From NCBI GenBank assembly GCA_014529385.2, contig CM043962.1:122351970-122415969 (forward strand): 64,000 nucleotides of DNA. The letters are read 5' to 3'. This document shows, piece after piece, positions 1 to 10,758 of this stretch. Position numbers and translations under genes: made by a program. Numbering within the stretch: position 1 is the first letter of the stretch; every line of letters starts with the position of its first letter. The stretch is from Adiantum capillus-veneris (Eukaryota > Streptophyta > Polypodiopsida > Polypodiales > Pteridaceae). The notes under the pieces are model-generated. The model had not been told where the DNA came from. It made no database searches and saw only the letters and a program-made list of their open reading frames with translations.

Positions 1-340
1 TCTGTCCCCATAGTGCTTACTTCGATATTAGTAATACTCATTGCCCCTAGAGCGGTGAAATCTCGAGGGTACGTGCCTCTCAAACATGGGGAAAAAGGCG
101 CTTGGGGTTTCTCTCCTTTTGGAAGGTGGGTGTTAGGATCGTTAGATAGTTTAAGTACACTTCCCCTTCGAGGTGGAGCTAGATCTCCTTGCTAGTAGGC
201 TCGAACTCGACTCACCTGTGATGAGAGATTGTCCGCTAGTCGAACCCTGAACCATTTTGTTTGCTTCCGAAATAGATGTAGTGGCCACAAGGTTCACCAT
301 CAGATCCGCCGTCCTGATATGGCGGGGTGGGGACCTCACA
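1..340 (+). repeat. 3' end of chromovirus 5' LTR (partial)
   Basis: Matches 7352-7690 with about 18 differences. It ends in ...CTCACA two bases before the primer-binding site. The left part lies outside the window; by comparison with the second LTR about 2.4 kb is missing. Confidence 0.8.
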
Positions 341-342
341 CT

Positions 343-355
343 TGGTATCAGAGCC
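343..355 (+). other. Primer-binding site, initiator-Met tRNA
   Basis: TGGTATCAGAGCC, the standard complement of the plant initiator-Met tRNA 3' end, two bases after the LTR end. It fixes the LTR/internal boundary and the + orientation. Confidence 0.9.
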
Positions 356-551
356 TAGGTTAGGCTGGGAAATAAAGTCATACTGTTTGAATATTTAAAT
401 AAGGAACTGAAAGTATATAGGTAGTTGATCCGAATTCCTTGCATTGGTGTTGCAGGAAGACCCCGTGCTCGAACATCGGAAGTTCCAAGTGTTTGAGATT
501 ATTTATGAGCAAGCTCGAAGATCCCCAGTTTACCAGTTCAGGCGAGATGTC

Positions 552-959
552 ATGGAGATACTGATGAAGGCTCATACGCCACACTCCACTCGCATTGATA
601 AAGGATGGGAACTTGATTGGAAATTTCCAGGAGGGGTTTACTACATCAACGCTCCGAAGCTAGGATGCTTGGCTACCGATTTGAAGAAGATACGTTGGGG
701 AGAAGAGTTGAGGGTGGTAGAGATATTCTACTTTGTGCCTACACGATTGGACCAGACTGTCTCAGACGACACCAATCAAACCCTCACCGGCTGGCTCTTG
801 GAGAAGGTCACCAATGTGATCTTAGCAAACAGAGTCAAAACCTTTGGAGTACCAAAAGAGGAATTCCGGCTTGATATCTTAGTTTATTATCCACTCAAGA
901 ATGAGTACATGAACTATTTCACAAACGAAGTAGTGCATCATGTGAATACCATCTCCTAG
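552..959 (+). CDS. Unknown 135-codon leader ORF, copy 1
   Basis: This ATG-initiated frame lies between the primer site and gag. The frame is open further upstream (from about 429) but without an ATG. A second copy at 7902-8309 keeps the same start, stop and length, with nine amino-acid differences that I count. Most differences are non-synonymous, so there is no sign of purifying selection. I recognise no domain; it is not a retroviral gag, protease, RT or integrase. It includes a WELDWKFPGGVYYINAPKLG stretch and a VPKEEFRLDILVYYPLKNEY stretch. About 80 bases after its stop there are two AATAAA motifs (1039 and 1053), resembling a transcript 3' end. It could be a leader ORF of this element family or a captured cellular fragment. 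Whether it is expressed is unknown. Confidence 0.35.
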   Translation: MEILMKAHTPHSTRIDKGWELDWKFPGGVYYINAPKLGCLATDLKKIRWGEELRVVEIFYFVPTRLDQTVSDDTNQTLTGWLLEKVTNVILANRVKTFGVPKEEFRLDILVYYPLKNEYMNYFTNEVVHHVNTIS

Positions 960-1038
960 GCGTATGTCATATGCAATCCATAAAGCCATGTAATAAGCTG
1001 ATCATCAGTTATCCTAAACCTTGAGGGGTTTCGATTGT

Positions 1039-1058
1039 AATAAATTTTTATCAATAAA
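1039..1058 (+). promoter_or_regulatory. Two AATAAA polyadenylation-like signals
   Basis: AATAAA at 1039-1044 and 1053-1058, after the leader ORF and in AT-rich sequence. In the second copy the stretch between them is shortened. A role is inferred from position only. Confidence 0.3.
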
Positions 1059-1177
1059 GTGCTTTTTGTCTCTGAATCTTGTCTCTTGATAAAGTGGAAT
1101 TTTGAAATTTTATTAAAGTCTCGTGTCTATTTTGAAATCCAAGTAATGGTATCAAGAATTTCGTATAACCCATGTAG

Positions 1178-4100
1178 GCACCGCCTGTTTTTGCTCTTGA
1201 AGTACAAAAGGTTAATCAGAATAGGAGGAATGAATGGGCAAAGAGGGCAAGGACAACTGATTGGAATAACAGACCAGCCAACCAAGCATATGACCAGCGC
1301 CCTATTGTGGCTACAACCACAGCCATGGAGTTCCTTGATGTTCGATGCTATGTTTGCGGCGAGCATGGACATTACAGATCCAATTTCCCCAGGAACTTTC
1401 AGACGACCAACGCCAACGCCATACCCTTGAATACCCGTGGGCGTGGCCAAGCTAATGGAAGAGGAGGACGAGGAAGGATGAACAAAGGGCGAGGGCGTGG
1501 AGCTACCGCCAGAGTAAATGCCGCAGTGGTACAACCAACTGTGGGTGACGAAGCAGTGGAGAGAGCAACCCTACATGCTGCAATTGACAATCCCAATGGT
1601 TGCGAGCAATACGCAGTCATTCATATGCCAGGATCTCTCAGAGGTGAACAAGTTAACTTCCTTATAGATTGTGGTAGTACTCTTTCATTTCTTTTGCCCA
1701 GATGCATGAGGAAGCTTAAGCTAGATAAGTACCCAACAAGCAAGCTAGTTGTAGAGTTAGCAAAAGGCAAGGAAGTAGTATCTCAACATTCTGCAGGAAA
1801 AATTGATTTTGATTTAGGGGGACACCCAACTTCTGCCCAATTTCGAACCCTACCCTTAAGATTCTTTGATGGGATACTAGGGATGGACTGGCTAAAGCAA
1901 AATAGGGCCCACATACATTGTGCACAAGGGAATTTTACCTTTATAGATAACTTGGGTAATGAAGCCTTAATCCAGGGGGAAAATGGGAGACCTAGGGCTA
2001 CTCTAGTTAAGGCCAACAGACTTTTGAAGGGACTAAGGAAGGGTCAGCAAATTTATGCGATTAAGCTCAACAAAGTGGACCAATCAGATACCTCGCTTCG
2101 ACCAAACTGGTTGAGGGAGTATGACGATGTGTTCCCAGAAGACCTTACGAATCTTCCGCCACATAGAGAGGTAGATCATGAGATTGAAACTATCCCTGGA
2201 TGTGAACATATCTCAAAAAGACCTTATAAGATGTCACTTCCAGAGGCCATCGAACTCAAGGAACAACTTAGACAACTCATTGAGCAAGGATTCATTCGAC
2301 CCAGTACTTCTCCTTGGGGTGCTCCAGTTCTTTTTCAGAAGAAGAAGGATGGAACCTTAAGGCTATGCATAGACTATCGTGGATTGAATCAGGTAATTGT
2401 CAAGAACAAGTATCCAATTCCAAGGATTGACGAACTCTTGGACAGGCTCCACGGCGCCAAAATGTTTACTAAGATTGATCTAAGGTTAGGATATTATCAA
2501 ATCAGAATCAAGGAATCGGATATTCCGAAGACAGCTTTCAACACTAGCTATGGACACTACGAATTCACAGTAATGTCTTTTGGTCTAACAAATTCCCCTA
2601 CAAGCTTCAATCGACTTATGCAGGATATTTTCAGACCTTATCTGGATGACTTTGTCTTGGTTTTCTCTGATGACATTTTGGTCTACTCTAAGAACGAAGA
2701 AGATCACAAAGATCATGTTCGCAAGGTACTTGATCTCTTTCGAGAACATCAGCTTTACGCTAAAGAGAGCAAGTGCACTTTTTGCTCACCAAAGGTCAAC
2801 TATCTTGGATTTGTCATATCGGCTGAAGGAATTTCAGTGGACCCAGATAAAGTCAAGGACATCGTTGATTGGCCTCAACCATCTACCGTCAGCGAAGTAA
2901 GAGGATTTCTTGGGATAACGGGATGGTACATGATTTTTTTCAAGGACTATGCACGTATTGCTACACCTTTGACGGAACTCCTGAAGAAAGGAATGAGGAT
3001 CAAATGGAAGACCGAGCACGAGTCTAGCTTTGCTAAACTAAAAGAGTTCTTGGTCTCAGCTCCTATTTTAAAGCTTCCAGACTTCAGTAAAGAATTTGAA
3101 GTAGCGACCGATGCCAACAAATTTGCTCTAGGTGGAGTTCTTACTCAAGAAGGAAGACTAGTGGCTTATACTTCGCGAAAGCTGAGGGATCACGAGAAGA
3201 ATTATCCTACTCATGATTTGGAGCTTTTAGCGGTTATTCACACGCTGAAGTTATGGAGACATTATCTTCTCGGACGCAAGTTTCAGTTGGTTACAGACCA
3301 CAAGAGCTTAAAATGGATTTTTACTCAACCTATTCTCAATATGCGACAACAACAATGGATAGAGCTATTACAGGAATATGACCTTGACATAAAGTATAGA
3401 CCAGGAAAGGAAAATGTAGTTGCAGATGGTCTTAGCCGAAAATCCTTTCTTGGAGCTATCTCTGTTCCAAATAACCCTATCTGGGATAGAATCAAAGAAG
3501 CATCTTTAGTAGATCCAGAATACCAACGTATAGTATCTCTAGTCCAGCAGAATAAGATGCCTGAAGCTAAAGATTACTCTCTTATGGGAGGATGTCTTTA
3601 CTACAGACATAGACTCTGTGTACCCAGAGATCCAGCCTTAAAGAAGACCATTTTGTATGAAGCACACGATAGCCCTACATCCGGAAATCCAGGCTATGCT
3701 AAGACTTTTCATGATGTCAGGAGGAGTTATTTTTGGACTGGAATGAAAGGAGACATACTTCGCTATGTGAGGCAGTGTCTTTCTTGTCAGCGGATAAAGG
3801 CCGAAAGGATCAAGTTACCAGGGCAACTTCAACCTCTTGACATACCCCAGATGAAATGGGAATGCATTAGTATGGATTTTGTTACAGGATTACCTTCTAC
3901 AGGAGGGTATGATTCTGTTTTCATGGTTGTTGATATGCTCACAAAAGTGGCTCATCTAATACCCGTAAAGACAACCTTTACTACTTCAGATATTAGTCAG
4001 GTATTCATCAAGGAGATTTTTAGGTTGCATGGTCTGCCCAAGCGTATCGTCAGGTGATAGAGATACCAAGTTCACATCAAAATTTTGGACTTCTCTTTTC

Positions 4101-4910
4101 CAATCTATCGGGTCACAATTAGCTTTCAGTACAGCGTATCATCCCCAGACAGATGGGCAAACTGAAAGAGTTAATCAAGTCATCGAGGACATTCTCAGAG
4201 CCTATTGTTCGCAAGAACCAAAGAAGTGGTTACAATATCTACCTTTGGTGGAGTATGCTTACAACTCTTCCGAACACAGAAGCATTGGAATGTCACCTTT
4301 CAAAGCTCTTTATAGACAGGACTATTTAGCACCACTGAACTTCTTAGATCCAACCATCAGGGTAGAAGCCTTTAGAAAGATGTTGGAAGATATGGAGGCA
4401 CAGACTAGAGCTATTCGCCAGGACATTCAGGCCGCTCAAGATAGACAGAAGCACTATGCAGATAAGAATCGATCAGAAAGAACCTTCAAAGAAGGGGATA
4501 AGGTTTTTCTGAGAGTCCGACCAAAGAAAAGCAACTTATCACTAGGCAAATATAAGAAGCTTAGCCCAAGGTATTGTGGACCATTCGAGATCGTTAAGGT
4601 TGTGAGTGACCAAGCCTACAAGCTAAAGTTTCCTGCAAACTTGAAGGTTCATGATGTGTTCCACGTCAGCTTACTCAAACCCTATATTCCTAACCCTGAT
4701 CAATTCTTGGACTCAGATCAGATAGTCATGCCAGCACAAGGAGTTCTCGAGCTCCAACCTGACTACGTACTTGAAACAAGGGAAAGGAAGTTATGCAACA
4801 TAACTATCACGGAACATCTAGTAAAGTGGAAGGATTACCCTGAAGAAGATGCAACTTGGGAGGATGAACCAACACTCATAAAGGATTACCCAAACACATT
4901 CTTGAGATGA
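1178..4910 (+). pseudogene. Chromovirus gag (C-terminal) - pol polyprotein, frameshifted
   Basis: One frame runs to a stop at 4055-4057 and a second frame continues to 4910. A one-base insertion near 4053, within the integrase, explains the break. Domain order is as follows. A basic gag tail is followed by a zinc knuckle [14 protein letters not shown] whose last Cys is Phe. A retropepsin carries [10 protein letters not shown] (first Asp present). The reverse transcriptase has [12 protein letters not shown] and a [10 protein letters not shown] catalytic loop. RNase H has [11 protein letters not shown] and TDHKSLKW. The integrase zinc domain has the second His replaced by Asn (SGNPGY) and CLSCQ. 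The DDE core has MDFVTG, DRDTKF and GQTERVN. A chromodomain (VKWKDYPEEDATWEDE) closes the protein. The main gag domain is missing: leader sequence joins directly to the gag tail near 1195. The element cannot be autonomous. Confidence 0.92.
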
Positions 4911-4931
4911 GGACATCTCAAATTTTTCACG

Positions 4932-4941
4932 TTGGGGAGGT
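4932..4941 (+). other. Probable polypurine tract
   Basis: Purine-rich TTGGGGAGGT lies 22 bases after the pol stop and directly before TGAAAGG, the proposed LTR start. This is the usual plus-strand priming position. Confidence 0.55.
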
Positions 4942-5595
4942 TGAAAGGTCTCTGACCCCGATCAAAAGAGCACCATTGTACCATGAAATGAACATAATGG
5001 AATAAGTTGCTATTTTTAGTAGTTTTTCAAATTCTGTCAGTGCCATGATGTTCATAATGTTTTAAATATTCTAAATGTGAATTAAAATAATTTTTGTAAA
5101 AAAATTTCAAAAATAGAAAGTTTTTGGTCGCCTGACCCATCTAGTTTTGACCGTCTCAAAAAACTGCACCCGTACCCTGAATTTGAAAAAAATGCATTTT
5201 CGGACCCCGGGGGGGGTTGCTAAATATGACAGGTACTTGGTCCAGTACGTCTTAGTTCGAGCTCCGTATAGCAATTTACGGCGTCAAAATCCGACTCGTA
5301 TCACCCGTTTTAGCCTAAAACCAATTTTTCATAAAATTGTTCGGGGAGGCACTGGGGGCCCGGGGCTGTGTGGGAACAGGTTCCAGCCACTCCAGACCAG
5401 CTTTGGCAGCTAGGGGGCGCCCTCTTGCCTTGTGTTAGTCTTTCAGAAGTTTCCAAGCTTGCAACTAAGTGTGAGAACTAGTTAACTAAACCAACTGGAC
5501 ACTTGGTGGGTAGGCAACTAGACTTGCCATGCAAGGACTGAGTGCTCACTCAGATGCTTATAGTAGCACAAATCGATTTTCAGCCTGTAGGAGCC

Positions 5596-5603
5596 TATTT
5601 AAA
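5596..5603 (+). promoter_or_regulatory. Candidate TATA box of the chromovirus LTR
   Basis: TATTTAAA about 650 bases into the LTR, upstream of a CA-rich stretch. Position is plausible for a U3 promoter; no transcription start can be seen. Confidence 0.3.
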
Positions 5604-6902
5604 GGCCTACTCACACACACACACACACACATACATGCTCACACACATACCTAGTACACACACACCTACACACACCTTTTGAAGAAGAAGCAAGGAGGGA
5701 GGTGCTGTCGAATTCTCGCCTCAAGAAGATCGTTTAGATCAGAGAATTGAGAAGATTATCAGCCCTTAATCACGGTAACCACGGTTTAATTAATGCCTTC
5801 TGTAAATTCTCTTCATTACCATCTAAATTCCTCGTCTATTATGCTTATTCCTAGTCATAATTCTCTATAATTACTCTCTAATTTCTCCTTAACCATATTC
5901 TATTATGCAATCATCATCCCATAGCTGAATTATCAGCCATTCATCACTCTTAATTAATGATTAAGTGCATGATTATTAGAATTTTCTCTCTCTAGGTAGC
6001 ATAGTAATTAATCGGTAAGCCGGTAATTGTGTAGATTGATGAGAATCACTCTTTCTGTCACTCATCAATATTGTAGCTAAATTAAATTCATTTCTCTTAT
6101 GCATTAAGATGTAATTAAGGGAAAATTAATCCGCCATTAAGTCTCTAAGAGTTGACTTTTCTTACACCTATGCATAAGGTGAATCTGCACCATCTATTTG
6201 CTAGGAAAGAGATTAATCATACTTAATTCATTTCTATGGTAATTCCATTAGTGAAATCATATTATTCTTAATCATGTAAGCCGAGTAATTATCTTTAGAG
6301 CCGGTTCCCATAGGATTATGTGTCATCCATAATGATTGCTATATGAAAAATCTAGACCTCTCATATAGGAGGGATTAATTGATGTTGCTAATCTATCTAT
6401 TGGGTTGTTATGACGCTTGCGAACCTTAGCTTTTTCTCCAAGCTAATTATTTAAAGTAGTGAGTAAAATGGCTCCGGTTAAGAGAACTCACTTCGGTGGT
6501 GCCCACGACCGCGAGGCAGGAACAAGCAATGTCAATGGAAAGGGAAAAGCTCCCATGGAGGAACAAATACCGGCCATCTCACGGGCCATCGACGAAGAAA
6601 TGGAAGAGGTAGGTCATAATTTCATTCAAGCTGTTTAATTTAACATTACACACGTTTACTTAGGAATGAACATATCCCCAAACATGTTGGAGAAATCCGA
6701 CGAAAACCTCGGCATTGAATTCATTGTACATTAAGTTCTAAAGTAGGAAGGAAATGATTGATGGGTATGCTGGTTGCAATAGGAAAGAATGTCTGCTAGG
6801 GAAAATTTAGCTCAACATGTTCATTTTATTTCCAATGTTGAATCAGTCCTGACCCCCCTACTGATTACAGGGGGCAGCGTTCCTCGTTAAGGTCTCTTGA
6901 AT

Positions 6903-7017
6903 CCACGACTTGCTTTTTATGCGGTGGATACCCACGACTTGCTTTCTATGCGGTGGGAACCCACGTCTTGCTTTCTATGCGGTGGGAGTGTCCATGAAGT
7001 GCTCTCTATGCGGTGGA
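6903..7017 (+). repeat. Four imperfect 29-bp direct repeats in the LTR
   Basis: Units of the form CCACGACTTGCTTTCTATGC followed by GGTGG occur at 6903, 6932, 6961 and 6991, diverging progressively. They are internal LTR repeats of unknown role. Confidence 0.8.
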
Positions 7018-7692
7018 CATACCTAGTTGTATGGGCAACTAGGCGACAACGGGAGGAGTGAACTCTCGCTGGAGGGGGGATGTTGTACCTCCAGAACATT
7101 GGAATTTCAATGAATAAGTTTGAGTAGAATTTTTATTAGAATACTGTCTTGGTGTTGTTTGCAATACTGGTTGAAGGGCTATCTTAACGAACAATGTGCT
7201 TCGGAATTAAAACAATGAATGTTTATGTTGAACAACCTTTGTGGTAGTAATTAGGTCACACAAGGAGGTGTGAGTGTGGGGGTGGAAAGTGGGGGCTTGG
7301 CTCAGGTTGCCAATGCCTACGAGATGGGTGGTCCCGATTGGTCGGGAATTCTCTGTCCCCATAGTGCTTACTTCGATATTAGTAATACTCATTGCCCCTA
7401 GAGTGGTGAAATCTCGAGGGTACGTGCCTCTGAAACATGGAGAAAAAGGCACTCGGGGTTATCTCCTTTTGTAAGGTGGGTCTTAGGATCGCTAGATAGT
7501 TTAAGTACGCTTCCCCTGCGAGGTGGAGCTAGATCTCCTTACTAGTAGGCTCGAACTCGACTCACCTGTGATGAGAGATTGTCCGCTAGTCGAAGCCTGA
7601 ACCATTTTGTTTGCTTCCGCAATAGATCTAGTGGCCACCAGGTTCACCATCAGATCCGCCGTCCTGATATGGTGGGGTGGGGACCTCACACC

Positions 7693-7705
7693 TGGTATCA
7701 GAGCC
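7693..7705 (+). other. Second primer-binding site, initiator-Met tRNA
   Basis: TGGTATCAGAGCC two bases after the end of the full LTR. A primer site downstream of what should be a 3' LTR shows that a second internal region starts here. Confidence 0.88.
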
Positions 7706-7901
7706 TAGGTTAGGCTGGGAAATAATGTCGTACTGTGTGAATATTTAAATAAGGAACTGAAAGTATATAGGTAGTTGATCCGAATTCCTTGCATTGGTGT
7801 TGCAAGAAGACCCCGTGCTCGAATATCAGAAGTTCCAAGTGTTTGAGCTTATTTATGAGCAAGCTTGAAGATCCCCAGTTTACCAGTTCAGGTGAGATGT
7901 C

Positions 7902-8309
7902 ATGGAGATACTGATGAAGGCTCATACGCCACACTCCACTCGTATTGATAAAGGATGGGAACTTGATTGGACATTTCCAGGAGGGGTTTACTACATCAAC
8001 GCTCCGAAGCTAGGATGCCTGGCTACCGATTTGAAGAAGATACGTTGGGGAGTAGAGTTGAGGGTAGTAGAGATATTCTACTTGGTGCCTACACGATTCG
8101 ACCAGACTGTCTCAGACGACACCAATCAAACCCTCAACGACTGGCTCTTGGAGAAGGTCACCAATGTGATCCCAGCAAACAGAGTCAAAACCTTTGGAGT
8201 ACCAAAAGAGGAATTCCGGCTTGATATACTAGTTTATTATCCACTCAAGAATGAGTACAGGAACTATTTCACGAACGAAGTAGTGCATCATGTGAATAAC
8301 ATCTCCTAG
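7902..8309 (+). CDS. Unknown 135-codon leader ORF, copy 2
   Basis: Same start, stop and length as the ORF at 552-959, differing at about nine residues (for example K24T, E51V, T79N and G80D). An upstream in-frame TGA at about 7867 separates it from the non-ATG extension that is open in copy 1, which supports the ATG at 7902 as the real left limit. No recognised domain. After its stop the copy continues through the same UTR-like sequence to 8540, where homology ends at the same base as in copy 1. Confidence 0.35.
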   Translation: MEILMKAHTPHSTRIDKGWELDWTFPGGVYYINAPKLGCLATDLKKIRWGVELRVVEIFYLVPTRFDQTVSDDTNQTLNDWLLEKVTNVIPANRVKTFGVPKEEFRLDILVYYPLKNEYRNYFTNEVVHHVNNIS

Positions 8310-8540
8310 GCGTATGTCATATGCAATCCATAAAGCCATGTAATAAGCTGATCATCAGTTATCCTAAAACTTGAGGGGTTTCGATTGTAATAAATTTTTA
8401 AAAGTGCTTTTTGTCTCTGAATCTTGTCTCTTGATAAAGTGGAATTTTGAAATTTTATTAAAGTCTCGTGTCTATTTTGAAATCCAAGTAATGGTATTAA
8501 GAATTTCGTATAACCCATGTAGGCACCGCCTGTTTTTGCT

Positions 8541-10620
8541 GTGTACTCGGCAGCGCAAGAGAAGAAGCTTCTCCTTAAGCAAGCCCAACCTCTGATCTAC
8601 CTTAAACTCAAACTCAAACTCTTACAGCTCCAACACCCACTTCATAATCTTCCTTCCTGGCCTCAAATGTAGCACTACCTCTGGCAATAGATTATTAGCC
8701 ATCAACACAAAAAAATTACGCACAATCAAATGCACCTTAAACTTCTTGCAAAGCGAAGATCAGAGCCATCACCCACTGCTCCGCCTCGATGTAGGTAGCC
8801 TCTCCTAGGCTAATCACCCTGCTCAAAGTATATCTGCTTGTAGCTTCTCCCTATCTTTTGTAGTAGAACCGCTCCAATAGCAACTGCGCCCACCATCATA
8901 GACACATAAAAGGCGTCCTCTCGATTGGGAGGACACACCGCTGGCAACTGACACAAAATCTCCTTGACTCTATCAAAAGCCTCCTGAGCTTCCCCATCCC
9001 ATTCATAACCATGCACTTGCTGAGCCCTCTTTTGAAGAGGATGCACAAATTGCGACATCATCCAAAATAAACGTGATAAATACTTTAACTCATGAACAAA
9101 CGAAGCCAAACCTTGAGCATCTAATGGCGGCTCTATCAACACCAACGCCTTCACCTTCTCGGGATCAGCCTCTATACCGTTTTGCGACACCACATGACCT
9201 AATAGTTGCACTCGAGGCTGTGCTAGCTTGCACTTCTGGGGATTCAGTTGACCTCCTTCTTCGTCAAGACTTTGAAAGCATAACTGGAGCTTCAATAGGT
9301 GCTCTAATCTTGAACTGTAGCAGCTGATATCATCCATGAAGACCCTAATAAAATGGCCCAGGTATGGACCAAATACCCTGTTCATCCAATCTTGAAAGGT
9401 GGCATATGCATTCACCAATCCGAATGGCATCCTGCAGTAAGCGAAGCAACCCCATGGAGATACGAATGTGGTCTTCAGCTGGTCTTCAAGTGCAATCCCT
9501 ATCTGAAAATACCCCAAAAAGCCATCCATAATTGAGTATCTTTCATGCCCAGCCACCTGGTTTAGGATTTCGTCTTGAAACGGCAATGGATAGTGATTCC
9601 TCTTGGTCGCGGAAATGGCTTGTAGTCAACACACACTCTCCATTTCCCATTCTTCTTAGGGGCTAACCACTGGCGAGACCCACTCTGACTCTTTCACAGG
9701 GAATATGATGCTTGCATCCAGTAGCTTATTGATCTCTTGCCAAAGGGCATCCTTTTGGATTTCCCCTAGTCTTCTCAGATTCTGTGCTTTAGGCTTATGT
9801 CCCTCCTTAAGAACAATCTTGTGCTCCACCCGTTTTGCACCTCGCAAATGCTTGTACTCCGTCGCAAATAAATTTGGATAGGACTCACACAATTGAACAT
9901 AACCTTCTTTTTCCTTTTTGGTTAAATCTTCACTTATCATGCTTGAAACCTCCTCTATACTTAAACCATGAGCTTGAGGCTGCATACCTTCTTCTTTGAG
10001 CGGGGAGTCGTCTATGGTGACCCCGAATAAGTCTGCGTCTATCTGCAGCATGTCGTCCTCACTCTCCTCTTCCTCTGTGCTAGTATAGCCTTCATCATAG
10101 CCCGTCTCTCTCTCGTACTCATAGCTCATTGTATCACCCTCATCTTTAACTGCCATAGGACAAGAACTGCTCTCTTTAGTCTTCAAATCAAGCACAATTT
10201 GTCTGCCTTTATCTTTGTCAAGCAAAGTGAATACTTTGCTCTCCCAATCCTACTTTGCTCCTATCCCCAAAAGCCATGGCCTACCCAAAATGATCGGATA
10301 AGCATTATCTCCTGCCTTCATTACAAAAAAATCTATTAGGCACTCTATGCCCATCACCTTGACCTTTACATCCTACGCCACACCCAGACACCTGGCTTTG
10401 GTATGGTTGGCCATCCTCGTGCGCACATTTGACTTGAATACTGCCTTGACTCCTGTCTCTTTCAGCTGCCTCCGTCATGACACAAACCTATGCTCCACTG
10501 TCTATGTAGGCTTGTACCTGCATCCTCTTCTCTATAATCGCATCCACAAGCGGAAGAACATTAGTGGGACTACCTACCCTCAAAGCCATGTTTTGAACTG
10601 CTTGCACATTCCCCTTAGCT
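8541..10620 (-). pseudogene. Element B protease - reverse transcriptase - RNase H, decayed
   Basis: Minus-strand frames in order. The retropepsin has YIDSGA immediately followed by a TAG stop (10488-10490), with the downstream NAYPIILGRPWLLG segment in another frame near 10300. An acidic linker with a TSTEEEESEDD run follows. The RT amino end (9656-10225) has VEHKIVLKEGHKPKAQNL. The RT palm (8810-9586) has SIMDGFLGYFQIGI and the catalytic RVFMDDISCYS. RNase H fragments follow (EAEQWVMALIFALQ near 8800), and the sequence ends at 8541. The frame is broken near 9600 between the two RT parts. Catalytic Asp residues of the RT are present, but the whole is not translatable. No integrase follows, because the junction with chromovirus leader sequence removes it. 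Confidence 0.82.
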
Positions 10621-10758
10621 CTTGGTAGCCTGGTGCTAACACTTGTGGACCACTACCTTCTTAACTTTGGATTTAAAGTTAACAGAGCTGACCAAAAGTA
10701 ATGTTTGTCTTTTGATTTTGAATGTCACTCACCAGATTGTACTCGGGATAGCCATGCC

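Larger units (their letters stand above)
4942..7690 (+). repeat. Full-length chromovirus LTR (shared by two internal regions)
   Basis: About 2.75 kb, starting TGAAAGG after the polypurine tract and ending CTCACA before a second primer site. Its last 339 bases match the partial LTR at 1-340. It contains a CA microsatellite near 5609-5632, a TATA-like box at 5596, and four imperfect 29-bp repeats at 6903-7017. The short ORFs inside it show no recognisable domain. The left boundary is inferred from the TG and the polypurine tract because the other LTR start is outside the window. Confidence 0.7.
1..8540 (+). mobile_element. Ty3/Gypsy chromovirus in LTR-internal-LTR-partial internal arrangement
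   Basis: The window opens inside a 5' LTR (to 340). An initiator-Met primer site, leader, gag-pol with a C-terminal chromodomain, a polypurine stretch and a full 3' LTR (4942-7690) follow. The second LTR is not followed by host DNA. It is followed by another primer site and a second copy of the leader (7691-8540), so the structure is two tandem elements sharing one LTR. Bases 1-1195 match 7352-8540 at roughly 95 percent by eye. The second internal region stops abruptly at 8540 against element B. The chromodomain places it in the chromoviruses. The long LTR would fit a Tekay/Del-type clade, but that assignment is inference. Confidence 0.85.

Noticed and set aside
444-551. Longer 171-codon version of the leader ORF
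   Set aside because: It begins at TTG with no in-frame ATG, and the second copy has a TGA in this part; the ATG at 552 is common to both copies.
1147-1158. TGGTATCAAGAA as another primer site
   Set aside because: Only the first eight bases match the initiator-Met complement, it is TGGTATTAAGAA in the second copy, and no LTR end precedes it.
1-1195. The whole 1.2-kb direct repeat as the LTR pair
   Set aside because: A primer-binding site lies inside it at 343 and its right end lacks CA. A 2.75-kb LTR ending at 340/7690 fits the primer site and polypurine tract better.
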